Positions 8,975-18,566 of a stretch of 64,000 bases of DNA are shown here, in pieces; position 1 is the first letter of the stretch; each line of letters begins with the position of its first letter. The notes below the pieces were generated by a model, which was not told where the DNA came from, searched no databases, and saw only the letters and a program-made list of their open reading frames with translations. A program made the position numbers and the translations under genes. The stretch covers positions 62,001 through 126,000 of the forward strand of contig NZ_BMNH01000005.1 of the NCBI RefSeq assembly GCF_014646355.1. The letters are read 5' to 3'. Source of the stretch: Nonomuraea cavernae. GTDB taxonomy: Bacteria; Actinomycetota; Actinomycetes; Streptosporangiales; Streptosporangiaceae.

Positions 8975-9047
8975 CGCCCCCAAGTGACAGGCCGGGTGTG
9001 CAGCGGGACACAGGTGAGGCCCAAGTGCGGCGGTCCAGGCTGGACGC

Positions 9048-9626
9048 ATGGATCTGGCCGACGCCCTCAACCTGCTGAACGTGGACCTGAACACCGGCTC
9101 CGGCTCGGGAAAGCCCTCGCGAGGGGGCGGCGGCGGCCGACTGCCCGGACGGGTCGGCATGACCGTCCTCCTGCTGTGCTGGCTGCTGCTCGGTGTGGTG
9201 CCGTTCGCGGTCGCCGTGCCCGACTTCCGGCTCGCGACCGGCGAGATCGGCACACCGGGCACCCTCACCGTGGTCTCCTGCACGGCTCTCGGCAAGGGCC
9301 GTTACGACTGTCGGGGACGGTTCGTCCCCGACGACGGCGGCGCCGCGACCATGGTGGCCGCCTCACCGGACTCGGCGGCGGGTGACGTCGGCCGGGCCCA
9401 GCTCACCCCCGAGGGCGACCGCGCGCTGCCGTCGGGCACGAAGGGCGTGCTGAGCGCGATGGCCATGCCCGCCCTCGGTCTCTGCGTGCTGGCCTTCCTG
9501 CCCTACTCCGTCATGTACGCGCTGCGCGTGCGGCGGGGCAGGAAGGCCGCCGTGGTCGGCGGCGGCGTGGTGACCGCGGCGTCGCTCGTCCTGCTCGTCG
9601 TGGCCGTCGTCGCCGCCTCCTCGTGA
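9048..9626 (+). CDS. Membrane protein with an extracytoplasmic domain, function unknown
   Basis: Protein of 192 aa that I cannot assign. A Gly/Ser-rich cytoplasmic start (residues 15-35) precedes a transmembrane helix (MTVLLLCWLLLGVVPFAVAV). An extracytoplasmic region of about 75 residues follows with two cysteines (VVSCTALGKGRYDCRG) that could pair as a disulfide. Two more C-terminal helices follow (MAMPALGLCVLAFLPYSV and VVTAASLVLLVVAVVAASS). It lies between the second PMT and the convergent GT-C gene. Being exported, it could be a mannosylation substrate, but that is only positional. Confidence 0.75.
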   Translation: MDLADALNLLNVDLNTGSGSGKPSRGGGGGRLPGRVGMTVLLLCWLLLGVVPFAVAVPDFRLATGEIGTPGTLTVVSCTALGKGRYDCRGRFVPDDGGAATMVAASPDSAAGDVGRAQLTPEGDRALPSGTKGVLSAMAMPALGLCVLAFLPYSVMYALRVRRGRKAAVVGGGVVTAASLVLLVVAVVAASS

Positions 9627-9651
9627 CCGAGGCCGTACGCCGCCGCGACGC

Positions 9652-11190
9652 TCAGGCGGGCACGGTGGTGGACTCGGACTCCGACGCGCCGGCGGGCCGT
9701 GCGCGGCGCCACGAGACGCGGCTCAGCGTGATGGCCGCCGCGACGCAGGCCAGCGGCACGGCCGGCAGCACGTAGCGGTAGTCGAACTCCGCCGTCGCCG
9801 CCGGCGCCAGCAGCAGCCCGAACGCGCCCAGCCATGGCAGCACCACCGGCCCGCCCAGCGTGCGCCAGCGGACCGCGATGCCGTACAGGCCGACCAGCAT
9901 GATGCCGCCCAGCACGATGCCGCGCAGGTAGAAGACCTGCTGGTAGCCGCTCATGATGTCGGCCCACGGCGAGACGATGCGCGTCTCGGGCGGGCCCTGC
10001 TCGTAGGCGAAGGCGTCGGTGTCGGTGCGGCCCTGGAACGACGGCCACGTGGGCAGCCGCTTCGGCCGCCCGGCGGCGTCGAGATCGTAGTAGGGCCTGA
10101 ACTCGTACATGTTGTAGGTCGCCTCGTCGGGGAAGCGCGGGCGGTCCCAGTGGAAGGCGCGGAAGAAGTCGCGCGCCACCACGCGCAGGTAGTCGCCGGG
10201 CTGCGACAGGATCGCGCGCGTCGCGAACGCGCTGGCCGCCTCGTTGGTGATCTCGGTGAACTTCTTGCCCGCGCCCCAGCGGTGCAGGACCTCACCGGTG
10301 CCGGCGCCGGCGCCGCCCTGGCCCCACAGATACCACTGCGCGTACTCCTTGCGCTGGTCGACCGGGTCGTTGATGCACAGCAGCAGGAGCTCGACCTCCT
10401 GGTACTTGTCGATGTTCATCCGGTCGCAGTCGGCGAAGATGGCCGTACGCATGTAAAGAATGAGCCCGTCGCTGTTGGTCATGGCGAATTTGCCCATGCT
10501 TGACGCGAACCAGCCCATGTACGTGAGGATCGGCAGCGAGCAGGTCACCACCACGGCCACGATCGGCTTCCAGCCGACCCGCTTGACCAGCAGGTAAACC
10601 ACCACGAGCGCGAGAATCGGCGCGCCGATCGAGCGGGTCAGCCAGGTCAGTGCCAGCAGCAGGCCGACCACCACGCCGACCTTCCACGACATCCTCCGGT
10701 GCCACAGCACCAGCGTGATCGCCGCCACGACGAGCAGCGTGAACATCGAGTCGGACATCACCAGCTGCTCCAGCTGGATCTGGTAGGCGTCGAACAGCAC
10801 CGGCGCCGCCGCCAGCGTGGCCCCCCACTTCGGCAGCCCGAACTTCCGGCGCAGCAGCGCGTAGATCAGCACGGCCGTGGCCAGGCCCATCAGGTGCTGG
10901 GTGAACACCACCAGCGTGAAGCTGTGGAACGGTTTGAGCGCCAGCAGCCAGAACCCGTAGCCGTCGGGCCTGATCGGGTGTGGCCTCGGGTGCAGCGCCA
11001 CCGAGACGTACTCGTAGGAGTCGTTGAACCACATCGCGGGGCCGTAGCCGAGCATGGTGATCAGCCGCAGCACCGCGCCCAGCGCGAAAGCGGCGGCGAA
11101 CAACCGGTGCCGACGTAGGAACAGCAGCACACGTGCCATCCGGCCAGGGGCGGAGTGGTCCACAGGGGCTATCTCCGCGGCGCTCACCAT
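9652..11190 (-). CDS. GT-C fold polytopic glycosyltransferase (ArnT/PMT-like)
   Basis: Membrane protein of 512 aa with about ten helices. The first large periplasmic loop contains the acidic motif FNDSYEYVSVALHP expected of polyprenyl-phosphate-sugar-dependent GT-C enzymes, and helices such as KVGVVVGLLLALTWLTRS follow. The C-terminal cytoplasmic tail is short and basic (RVSWRRARP). The ATG at 11190 (MVSAAEIAPVDHSAPGRM) is preferred because the upstream in-frame region overlaps the divergent GT2 gene. It probably transfers a sugar to an envelope acceptor; donor and acceptor are unknown. Confidence 0.75.
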   Translation of the reverse strand: MVSAAEIAPVDHSAPGRMARVLLFLRRHRLFAAAFALGAVLRLITMLGYGPAMWFNDSYEYVSVALHPRPHPIRPDGYGFWLLALKPFHSFTLVVFTQHLMGLATAVLIYALLRRKFGLPKWGATLAAAPVLFDAYQIQLEQLVMSDSMFTLLVVAAITLVLWHRRMSWKVGVVVGLLLALTWLTRSIGAPILALVVVYLLVKRVGWKPIVAVVVTCSLPILTYMGWFASSMGKFAMTNSDGLILYMRTAIFADCDRMNIDKYQEVELLLLCINDPVDQRKEYAQWYLWGQGGAGAGTGEVLHRWGAGKKFTEITNEAASAFATRAILSQPGDYLRVVARDFFRAFHWDRPRFPDEATYNMYEFRPYYDLDAAGRPKRLPTWPSFQGRTDTDAFAYEQGPPETRIVSPWADIMSGYQQVFYLRGIVLGGIMLVGLYGIAVRWRTLGGPVVLPWLGAFGLLLAPAATAEFDYRYVLPAVPLACVAAAITLSRVSWRRARPAGASESESTTVPA

Positions 11191-11289
11191 GCTGTAAAGA
11201 ATGCCAGTCGTTTTTAGGACTTGACCCGGCACACTCCGGGCACAGGGCATGATGGTGTGCTCTGGGAGCAGTGACTGAAGGGTTGAGAC

Positions 11290-12513
11290 GTGGAACTGAC
11301 GGTGGTCATGCCCTGCCTCAACGAGGCGGAAACCGTGGAAGTCTGTGTGCGCAAGGCATTGGCGTGCATGGAGGAGCACGGCATCGAGGGCGAAGTCCTG
11401 ATCGCCGACAACGGGAGCACGGACGGCTCGCAGCAGCTCGCCCGTGACGCCGGGGCCCGCGTGGTCCATGTCGACGAGAAGGGCTACGGCAACGCGCTCA
11501 TGGGCGGCATCCGTGCCGCGCGTGGCAAGTACGTCATCATGGGCGACGCCGACGACTCCTACGATTTCACCTCGTTGCTGCCGTTCGTCGAGCAGTTGCG
11601 TGACGGTGCCGACCTGGTGATGGGCAACCGCTTCAAGGGCGGCATCTCACCCGGCGCGATGCCGCCGCTGCACCGCTACCTGGGCAACCCGGTGCTGTCG
11701 TTCATCGGCCGGCTGTTCTTCCCGTCGGCCATCGGCGACTTCCACTGCGGGCTGCGTGGCTTCCGGCGCGACTCGATCCTGCGGCTGCAGCTGCAGACGG
11801 GCGGCATGGAGTTCGCCTCCGAGATGGTGGTCCGCTCCACGCTGTCGGGGCTCGACGTGCGCGAGGTGCCCACCACGCTCTCGCCCGACGGCCGCAGCCG
11901 CCCGCCCCACCTGCGCTCCTGGCGCGACGGCTGGCGCCACCTGCGCTTCCTGCTCCTCTACAGCCCCAAGTGGCTGTTCTTCTATCCGGGCCTGGTGCTG
12001 ATGCTCGTAGGGCTGGTCGCCGGCACCGCGCTGACCTTCGGCCCGGTGGAGATCGGCGAGCTGGCCTTCGACGTCGACACCCTGGTCGGGGCCTCGGCGG
12101 CGGTGGTGATCGGCTTCCAGGCGGCGCTGTTCGCGTTGTTCACCAAGGTCTACGCGGCCGAGGAGGGGTTCCTGCCGGAGTCCTCACGCGTCCGCAAGCT
12201 GATCGACATCGTGTCGCTGGAGAAGGGCCTGATCGCCGGCGGCCTGCTGGCGCTGGCCGGTCTCGTCGGCCTGGTGATGTCGCTGGCGCACTGGCAGGTG
12301 CGCAGCTTCGGCGCGCTCGATCCGCGCGAGTCGCTGCGGCTGGTCGTCCCCTCGGCCACGGCCCTCATCATGAGCTTCCAGACCATCTTCGCCGCCCTGT
12401 TCGTCAGCATCCTCGGCATCCGCCGGACCCGCGAGAGCTCCATCGACGTCGCGGCCAAGGCCGCCGAAGAGGCCGCCGAGGCCGTCTCCCGCGAAGACTC
12501 GCCCACCTACTGA
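11290..12513 (+). CDS. Polyprenyl-phosphate sugar synthase-like GT2 with membrane tail
   Basis: Glycosyltransferase of 407 aa. The GT2 domain (about 1-230) shows LTVVMPCLNEAETVEVCV, the nucleotide-binding EVLIADNGSTDGS and the DXD-like IMGDADDSYDF. It resembles bacterial dolichol-phosphate glucose/mannose synthases. The C-terminal half has four hydrophobic segments (YPGLVLMLVGLVAGTAL, SAAVVIGFQAALFALFTKV, GLLALAGLVGLVMSLA, IFAALFVSILGIRR). GTG start with GAAGGG upstream. It could make the lipid-linked donor used by the neighbouring PMT and GT-C proteins, an inference from proximity. Confidence 0.87.
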   Translation: MELTVVMPCLNEAETVEVCVRKALACMEEHGIEGEVLIADNGSTDGSQQLARDAGARVVHVDEKGYGNALMGGIRAARGKYVIMGDADDSYDFTSLLPFVEQLRDGADLVMGNRFKGGISPGAMPPLHRYLGNPVLSFIGRLFFPSAIGDFHCGLRGFRRDSILRLQLQTGGMEFASEMVVRSTLSGLDVREVPTTLSPDGRSRPPHLRSWRDGWRHLRFLLLYSPKWLFFYPGLVLMLVGLVAGTALTFGPVEIGELAFDVDTLVGASAAVVIGFQAALFALFTKVYAAEEGFLPESSRVRKLIDIVSLEKGLIAGGLLALAGLVGLVMSLAHWQVRSFGALDPRESLRLVVPSATALIMSFQTIFAALFVSILGIRRTRESSIDVAAKAAEEAAEAVSREDSPTY

Positions 12514-12561
12514 GCTTTCTCGGTCGCCCTGCCCACCGGCGCCGAAGGTTGCCTAAATCCG

Positions 12562-12591
12562 TTCGAGGCGGCTATCCGTGCGCCTTAGGCT
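12562..12591 (+). promoter_or_regulatory. Putative leaderless promoter of metG
   Basis: A TTCGAG -35-like box (12562-12567), an 18-bp spacer and TAGGCT (12586-12591) place the expected start site at the ATG at 12599. No ribosome site precedes that ATG. Confidence 0.45.
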
Positions 12592-12598
12592 TGGAGCT

Positions 12599-14380
12599 AT
12601 GTCCCAGCACATCTTGACCGCCGTCGCGTGGCCGTACGCCAACGGCCCCCGTCACATCGGGCACGTCTCAGGGTTCGGCGTGCCGTCCGACATCTTCAGC
12701 CGCTACCAGCGGATGGCGGGCAACAAGGTGCTGATGGTGTCCGGCACCGACGAGCACGGCACGCCCATCCAGGTCCAGGCCGACAAGGAGGGCGTGAGCG
12801 CCAGGGAGCTGGCCGACCGCTACAACCGGGTGATCGTCGAAGACCTGACCGGGCTGGGCCTGTCCTACGACCTCTTCACCCGTACGAGCACCGCCAACCA
12901 CTACGCCGTCACCCAGGCCGTCTTCAAGGGGCTCTACGACAACGGCTATATCTTCCCCAAGACCACCATGGGCGCCATCTCGCCCTCGACCGGGCGCACC
13001 CTGCCCGACCGCTACATCGAGGGCACCTGCCCCATCTGCGGCTACGACGGCGCCCGCGGCGACCAGTGCGACAACTGCGGCAACCAGCTCGACCCGATCG
13101 AGCTGATCAACCCCAAGAGCCGCATCAACGGCGAGACCCCGGTCTTCGCCGAGACCGAGCACTTCATGCTCGACCTGCCGGCCTTCGCCGAGGTGCTCGG
13201 CTCCTACCTGCAGTCCAAGCAGGGCGAGTGGCGGCCCAACGTGCTCAAGTTCGCCCTCAACCTGCTGGGCGACCTGCAGCCGCGGGCGATCAGCCGCGAC
13301 CTCGACTGGGGCGTGCCGATCCCGCTCGACGGCTGGCGCGACCAGCCCAACAAGCGGCTCTACGTCTGGTTCGACGCCGTCATCGGCTACCTTTCGGCCT
13401 CGATCGAGTGGGCCAGACGCTCCGGTGACCCCGACGCGTGGCGGCAGTGGTGGCAGAATCCCGACGCCCGGGGCTACTACTTCATGGGCAAGGACAACAT
13501 CGTCTTCCACGCCGAGATCTGGCCGGCGATGCTGTTCGGCTACAACGGCCAGGGCGCGCGAGACGGGCGGCCCGGGGCGCTGGGCAAGCTCGACGTGCCG
13601 TCCGAGGTGGTCTCCAGCGAGTTCCTGACGATGGAGGGCCGCAAGTTCTCCTCCTCCCGTCAGGTCGTCATCTACGTCCGCGACTTCCTGGCGCGCTATG
13701 ACGCCGACGCGCTGCGCTACTACATCGCCGTGGCGGGCCCCGAAAACCAGGACACCGACTTCACCTGGCAGGAGTTCGTCAACCGCAACAACGGCGAGCT
13801 GGTCGCGGCCTGGGGCAACCTGGTCAACCGGTCGATCTCGATGGCGGCCAAGAACTTCGGCCAGATCCCCGAGGCCGGCGCGCTGACCGACGCCGACCGG
13901 CGGCTGCTGGAGCGTTCGCGGGCGGCGTTCGGCCCGGTGGGCGCCGAGCTGGGCCGCTCGCGGTTCAAGAACGCCATCACCGAGGCCCTCGACGTGGTCC
14001 GCGACGCCAACCGCTACCTCGCCGAGCAGGAGCCGTGGAAGCTCAAGGACGACGCCGAGCGGCAGAAGTCCATCCTGCACGTCGCCCTCCAGGTGGTCGA
14101 CGACGCCAAGACGCTGCTGACGCCGTTCCTGCCCAGCTCGTCCAACAAGGTCCACGCCATGCTGGGCGGCGAGGGCGTCTGGTCGGGCATGCCGGAGATC
14201 CACGAGGTCGACGAGGACGGCGGCGCCTCCTACCCGGTGATCACCGGCGACTACCACGGCGAGGCCCGCTGGGAGCACCGGCCGATCAAGCCGGGCACCC
14301 CGCTGGCGACGCCGGTGCCGCTGTTCAAGAAACTCGACCCCAAGGTCGTCGACGAGGAGCTGGCCCGCCTGGCCGACTGA
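12599..14380 (+). CDS. metG: Methionine--tRNA ligase
   Basis: Class I aminoacyl-tRNA synthetase of 593 aa that charges tRNA-Met. The HIGH signature is PRHIGH at residues 17-22, and the KMSKS equivalent is GRKFSSSRQ. The zinc knuckle has [18 protein letters not shown], so the four-cysteine form is present. No C-terminal tRNA-binding (EMAP-like) domain follows, as expected for this shorter class. The ATG at 12599 is preferred to an in-frame GTG at 12578, because the latter lies inside the predicted promoter. Confidence 0.97.
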   Translation: MSQHILTAVAWPYANGPRHIGHVSGFGVPSDIFSRYQRMAGNKVLMVSGTDEHGTPIQVQADKEGVSARELADRYNRVIVEDLTGLGLSYDLFTRTSTANHYAVTQAVFKGLYDNGYIFPKTTMGAISPSTGRTLPDRYIEGTCPICGYDGARGDQCDNCGNQLDPIELINPKSRINGETPVFAETEHFMLDLPAFAEVLGSYLQSKQGEWRPNVLKFALNLLGDLQPRAISRDLDWGVPIPLDGWRDQPNKRLYVWFDAVIGYLSASIEWARRSGDPDAWRQWWQNPDARGYYFMGKDNIVFHAEIWPAMLFGYNGQGARDGRPGALGKLDVPSEVVSSEFLTMEGRKFSSSRQVVIYVRDFLARYDADALRYYIAVAGPENQDTDFTWQEFVNRNNGELVAAWGNLVNRSISMAAKNFGQIPEAGALTDADRRLLERSRAAFGPVGAELGRSRFKNAITEALDVVRDANRYLAEQEPWKLKDDAERQKSILHVALQVVDDAKTLLTPFLPSSSNKVHAMLGGEGVWSGMPEIHEVDEDGGASYPVITGDYHGEARWEHRPIKPGTPLATPVPLFKKLDPKVVDEELARLAD

Positions 14381-14436
14381 CACCGTGCGCGGCTCGGGCG
14401 ACTGGACGGGCGGCTCAGGCGCGGGGACGGGGACGC

Positions 14437-14442
14437 TAGTTT
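14437..14442 (+). promoter_or_regulatory. Putative -10 box for leaderless tatD
   Basis: TAGTTT ends 7 nt before the tatD GTG and a second TAnnnT box, TAGGCT (14442-14447), overlaps it. There is no ribosome site, so translation from the first nucleotide is likely. Confidence 0.4.
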
Positions 14443-14449
14443 AGGCTCC

Positions 14450-15304
14450 GTGAGCAAGATTCCCGCAGCTCCCGAGCCGCTTTCGGCTCCGGTCTTCGAC
14501 AGCCACTGCCACCTCGACATCATGGTGGGCAACCGGCAGGCCTCCTCGGGCGATCCGGTCGCCCAGGCCGCGCAGGCGGCCTCGTCCACCGTGCGCGGCA
14601 TCCTCGACGACGCCCGGGCCGTCGGGGTCACCCGGCTCGTCACCATCGGCTACGACCTGCCGTCCTCCCGGTGGGGCGCCGAGGCGGCGGCCGAGCACGA
14701 CGACGTCTACGCCGGGGTGGCCGTGCACCCCAACGAGGCGCACGCCGCCACCCCGGAGACGCTGGCCGAGATCGAGGCGCTGGCCGGGCTGCCCGAGGTG
14801 CGGGCGGTGGGGGAGACCGGGCTCGACTACTACCGTGACTGGGCGAGCCGTGACGACCAGCACGCGAGCTTCCGGGGGCACATCGAGATCGCCAAGCGCA
14901 CCGGCAAGGCGCTGGTGATCCACGACCGTGACGCGCACGACGACGTGCTGAAGGTGCTCGCGGCGCAGGGGGCGCCGCCGGTGGTGGTGTTCCACAGCTT
15001 CTCCGGCGACGCCGAGCTGGCCAAGAAATGCGCCGACGCCGGATATTTCATGTCATTTTCTGGGCCTGTCACGTACAAGAACGCCGGATACCTCCGCGAG
15101 GCCGCCCAGATCGCGCCGGTCGAGCTCATGCTGGTCGAGACCGACGCCCCCTACCTCCCGCCGGTGCCGCACCGGGGCAGGCCCAACGCCCCCTATCTCA
15201 TCCCGCTCACCCTGCGCTGCCTGGCCGAGGTCAAGGGAATGCGGCCCGACGAGCTGTGCGAGGCCATCAGCGCCAACGGGGTCACGGTCTTCGGCCCCTG
15301 GTGA
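14450..15304 (+). CDS. tatD: TatD family metal-dependent DNase
   Basis: TIM-barrel hydrolase of 284 aa. Metal ligands are visible in VFDSHCHLDIM, AVGETGLDYYRDWA (Glu), ALVIHDRDAHDD (His), VVFHSFSGD (His) and VETDAPYLPP (Asp), so the active site appears complete. Family members are 3'-5' deoxyribonucleases. The gene follows metG by 69 bp, the order seen in many actinobacteria, where rpfB and rsmA come next; here rpfB is absent. Confidence 0.95.
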   Translation: MSKIPAAPEPLSAPVFDSHCHLDIMVGNRQASSGDPVAQAAQAASSTVRGILDDARAVGVTRLVTIGYDLPSSRWGAEAAAEHDDVYAGVAVHPNEAHAATPETLAEIEALAGLPEVRAVGETGLDYYRDWASRDDQHASFRGHIEIAKRTGKALVIHDRDAHDDVLKVLAAQGAPPVVVFHSFSGDAELAKKCADAGYFMSFSGPVTYKNAGYLREAAQIAPVELMLVETDAPYLPPVPHRGRPNAPYLIPLTLRCLAEVKGMRPDELCEAISANGVTVFGPW

Positions 15305-15319
15305 CCGGCTCGCGGACCG

Positions 15320-16513
15320 TCAGCCGCCGAGCGACATCCCGAAGTCGGCGCCCTTCGCGGGCTGGAGCGGCCTCGGCTCCTCCGCGTTGCGCCCCGCCAC
15401 CAGGACCCTCCCGTACGGCGCGGCGTCGGGCTGGCCGATGTAGATCTTGTTGCCGCTGAAGGCCAGCGAATAGCCGAAGAGCTCACCCATGGAGGCGATC
15501 CGCCTGTCCTCGCCGCCGTCCTTGAGCGAGATCACCCGCACCCCGCCACCGTACGGCGCGCCGATGGCCAGCCTGCCGTCGGGGGCCGCGGCCAGCGAGA
15601 AGCCGAACGCCTGCCTGCCGCCCTGCCGTACGGTCCTGGTCGGGGTGAGCTTGGTGTCGAGTAACTGCACGTAACCGGGGCCCGGCGCGCTCACCGCGAG
15701 CCCCGAGCCTTCCACGTAGGCCACCGCGTAGCCGTACCTGTCGTAGGAGGCCCCGGTCGGTGAGTCCAGCTTCGTGCTGACGAGCTCTCCCGCCAGCACG
15801 TCGTTGATCACGACGACCGAGCCCGAGTCGATCTTCCCGCTGCTGACCTGGCGCCCGGTGCCGTCGTCGTTCTCGTACGGCACGCCGACGATCAGGGAGT
15901 TGCCCGCGCCCATCGCCAGCGACCAGCCGAACTGGTCGCTCACTTCGCTGTTGCCCCGGACGGTCTCCGACTCCTGGCTGATCCGGCGCAGCCTTCCCTC
16001 GCCCTTGCGCACGTAGACGGCGCCCACGTCGGACAACCGCGCCTCGTCCTCGTAAGGGGCGCCGATCGCCACCAGGTCTCCCCTGGCGGCCACCGACCAG
16101 CCGAAGTGCGCGCCACGCTGGATCTCGGTGGAGACGAGCCGGACCGGAGGCGCGGCCGCGCCGCCGTAGACGAGGTAGGCCGCGCCCGAGTCCTCGGCGC
16201 CCTGCAGGTCGGTGAAAGGGGCGCCGACGATCAGGTCGGCGCAGGCATCGGCGTCGACCCTGGCCAGGGTCACCGACCAGCCGAAACCGTCGCCCGGGTT
16301 CAGGCCGGGCACCGAGACGGACACGACCTTCTCGCCGGAGATCACATGCACGGCGCCCTTGTCGCCGTCGCCGAACGGGTCGCCGACGACCACGTCCTCG
16401 ACGCCGTCACCGTCGAAGTCGGCGGGACCCGAGCAGGCGACCGCCGACGCGGCGCCGCCGGGGACGAGCGCCGCCGCGGCCAGCAGCAGAGCCAGGAACG
16501 TCGATCGGATCAT
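15320..16513 (-). CDS. Secreted FG-GAP repeat protein
   Basis: Exported protein of 397 aa with a signal peptide (MIRSTFLALLLAAAALVPGGAASA). At least six FG-GAP blades follow; typical elements are DFDGDGVEDVVVGDP, GDGFGWSVTLARVDAD, HFGWSVAARGDLVAIGAP, DQFGWSLAMGAGNSLIVG and LFGYSLAFSGNKIYIG. This predicts an integrin-alpha-like beta-propeller, usually involved in binding and with Ca sites in the D-x-D-G-D loops. Its ATG overlaps the stop of the upstream receptor kinase by one base (TGATG), so the two are translationally coupled. Confidence 0.88.
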   Translation of the reverse strand: MIRSTFLALLLAAAALVPGGAASAVACSGPADFDGDGVEDVVVGDPFGDGDKGAVHVISGEKVVSVSVPGLNPGDGFGWSVTLARVDADACADLIVGAPFTDLQGAEDSGAAYLVYGGAAAPPVRLVSTEIQRGAHFGWSVAARGDLVAIGAPYEDEARLSDVGAVYVRKGEGRLRRISQESETVRGNSEVSDQFGWSLAMGAGNSLIVGVPYENDDGTGRQVSSGKIDSGSVVVINDVLAGELVSTKLDSPTGASYDRYGYAVAYVEGSGLAVSAPGPGYVQLLDTKLTPTRTVRQGGRQAFGFSLAAAPDGRLAIGAPYGGGVRVISLKDGGEDRRIASMGELFGYSLAFSGNKIYIGQPDAAPYGRVLVAGRNAEEPRPLQPAKGADFGMSLGG

Positions 16514-18477
16514 CACAGCTTGACCTCGACTTGCTTGCCGTCCTTGAGGAGGGTCGCGGTGAGCTCGACGGGCCTGCGGTAGAGAGGCATGTCGAAGACG
16601 AAGACGCGGTCGATGCGAGCTCCCGGCACGATCGCCTCCGGCAGCTGCACCGCGGGCGGCTCGTGGCGGGCGCCCTTGTCGTCCAGCAGGGTCACGACCG
16701 GGCTGCCGATCAGGTGCAGCGCGCCACCCGGGTTGATCATGGACCAGCGGACCACGCAGAGCTGGCCCTGGGTCTGCTGGACGTCCTGGTACTGCTTCAG
16801 GCCGCACTGCGGCGCCGTCGCGACGATCAGCTGGGGGTCGTCGAACGCGTTGCCGAGGGCGTACCTCCGGCCCACGTCGGTGGACGGCTGCCCGGTGGGG
16901 GCGGCGGCCAGCGACTGGGCCGGGCGTGGGGCGTTGCGGCTGGAGGTGACGATCAGCGTGCCCGCCGTGACGGCGATGGCCAGCACCGCCGCGGCCGCCG
17001 CGATCAGCCAGCGGGTGCCGCGCGGGCGCTGCTCCTGGGCCTCCCGGGCCTCTTGAGCCTCTTGGGCTTCTTGTGGCGGAATCGTGAGCAGCGAGTCGGG
17101 GGACTGTCCCGCGGGCGGCTGGTCCTGCCGTGGTCTTACCTCCCAGCGGGCCAGCTCCTCCCGGGCCGCCTGCTCCTCCCGCCGGGCGGCGTCCTCCAGG
17201 GGCGGCTGGGTCGGTGCCTGCCGCACAGGGGGGGTTTGCCGGCGCGCGGTGTCCTGGCGGGCGGGCGCATCCTGCTGGTGGGCCTGGGCCTGGGCCTGGG
17301 CCTGAGTTTGGGCCTGAGTTTGGGGCCGGCCCTGGGCCTGGCGGGGCTGGTCTTGCTGAGGTGTGCCCGGCTGGCTGCGCTGCTGGTCAGGCCGGGACCC
17401 GGCGTCGCCCTGGTCCTGGCGGGGCGGGGCGTCCTGCGGTAAGGACTGCGCGGATGGCGAGGACTGCGGGATCTGCTCCCGCAAGGTCGCACCCTTGCCG
17501 CCAGTGGGAGGCTTGGCCATGGTGTCGCTGGGCGGCGGGGTGGCGAACGTGGCTGTGATGTCGGGTTCGTCCACCACATTCTGCGGGGGTTCCCATTCGT
17601 TGAGCAGCTCTGTCGCCACCAGCGTGGGCGGGTCGGCAGCCGCGGGCGCCGGAACGCTGCCTCCGACCAGCGCGATCAGCAGATCCTGGGCCGAGGGCCG
17701 GGGACCTGGCTCCATCGACGTGGCGAGCCGTACGAGCTCGTTGAGAGGCGCGGGCAGCGCGCCCAGATCGGGCGGGGTGTGCAGCACCCGCGTGGCCATC
17801 GTGATGGGGTCGCCACGGCCGAAGGGGTGGCGGCCGTTGCCCGCGTAGGCGATCAGGCAGCCCCAGGCGAAGATGTCGGCCGCCGGGCTGACCGCCTGGC
17901 CGCGTACCTGCTCGGGAGCCCACCAGCCCGGGCTGCCGAGCAGCTCTCCGGACATCGTGAACCCGGTCTCCCGGTCGAGCGCCCTGGCGATGCCGAAGTC
18001 GATCACGCGCGGGCCGGAGAGGGAGAGGATGACGTTGGCCGGCTTAAGGTCGCGATGGACCAGCCCGGCCACGTGGATGGCGGCCAGCGCGGCCGCGACC
18101 CCCAAGGCGACGCCATGCAGCGGCCCCGGATCCAAGGCGCCATATTTCGAGATCTGGTCGGACAACGGGGTGCCCGCGATGTATTCGGTCACCATGTACG
18201 GTCGGCCGTCGCCGGTGTTGCCGTTGTCGAGCACCTGAGCGGTGCAGAATGACGCCACCCGGCGCGCGTTCTCCACCTCGGCGTGAAACCTGGCCGCGAA
18301 CCCCTCCTGGTTCGCGAATTCGGCCTTCACCACTTTGACCGCGACGAACCGCCCCGTAGGCGCACGAGCCAGGAACACCGTGCCCATGCCACCCTCGCCC
18401 AGTCGCCCGAGCAACCGGTAGGGGCCGATTTCCCGCAGATCCGTCGGGCGAAGCGGCGCGGCGCCCGTTGGCTCCAT
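16513..18477 (-). CDS. Receptor-type Ser/Thr protein kinase (PknB-like)
   Basis: Protein of 654 aa. The N-terminal Hanks-type kinase has the glycine loop GRLGEGGMGTVFLA, lysine in VAVKVVK, catalytic HRDLKPANV, the DFG in VIDFGIA and the activation end GSPGWWAPEQ, so it should be active. A 200-residue Pro/Gln/Ala-rich linker follows, with a QA repeat from a short tandem repeat near 17280-17345. One transmembrane helix (WLIAAAAAVLAIAVTAGTLI) leads to an extracytoplasmic domain of about 145 aa with two cysteines and no PASTA repeats. The start is fixed by AAGGGACG 8 nt before the ATG. Coupled to the FG-GAP gene. Confidence 0.93.
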   Translation of the reverse strand: MEPTGAAPLRPTDLREIGPYRLLGRLGEGGMGTVFLARAPTGRFVAVKVVKAEFANQEGFAARFHAEVENARRVASFCTAQVLDNGNTGDGRPYMVTEYIAGTPLSDQISKYGALDPGPLHGVALGVAAALAAIHVAGLVHRDLKPANVILSLSGPRVIDFGIARALDRETGFTMSGELLGSPGWWAPEQVRGQAVSPAADIFAWGCLIAYAGNGRHPFGRGDPITMATRVLHTPPDLGALPAPLNELVRLATSMEPGPRPSAQDLLIALVGGSVPAPAAADPPTLVATELLNEWEPPQNVVDEPDITATFATPPPSDTMAKPPTGGKGATLREQIPQSSPSAQSLPQDAPPRQDQGDAGSRPDQQRSQPGTPQQDQPRQAQGRPQTQAQTQAQAQAQAHQQDAPARQDTARRQTPPVRQAPTQPPLEDAARREEQAAREELARWEVRPRQDQPPAGQSPDSLLTIPPQEAQEAQEAREAQEQRPRGTRWLIAAAAAVLAIAVTAGTLIVTSSRNAPRPAQSLAAAPTGQPSTDVGRRYALGNAFDDPQLIVATAPQCGLKQYQDVQQTQGQLCVVRWSMINPGGALHLIGSPVVTLLDDKGARHEPPAVQLPEAIVPGARIDRVFVFDMPLYRRPVELTATLLKDGKQVEVKL

Positions 18478-18566
18478 GAGGGTCGTCCCTTCCTTTTCCA
18501 ACGCCATCCTCCCCTGTGGTGCCCCCGTCCGCCATCGCAGGTTCTTCGATGCGGGAGACTGGTTGG

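Noticed and set aside
9652-11469. Longer N-terminus for the GT-C protein
   Set aside because: The extra 93 residues are hydrophilic, overlap the start of the divergent GT2 gene and lack family features, so the start at 11190 was used.
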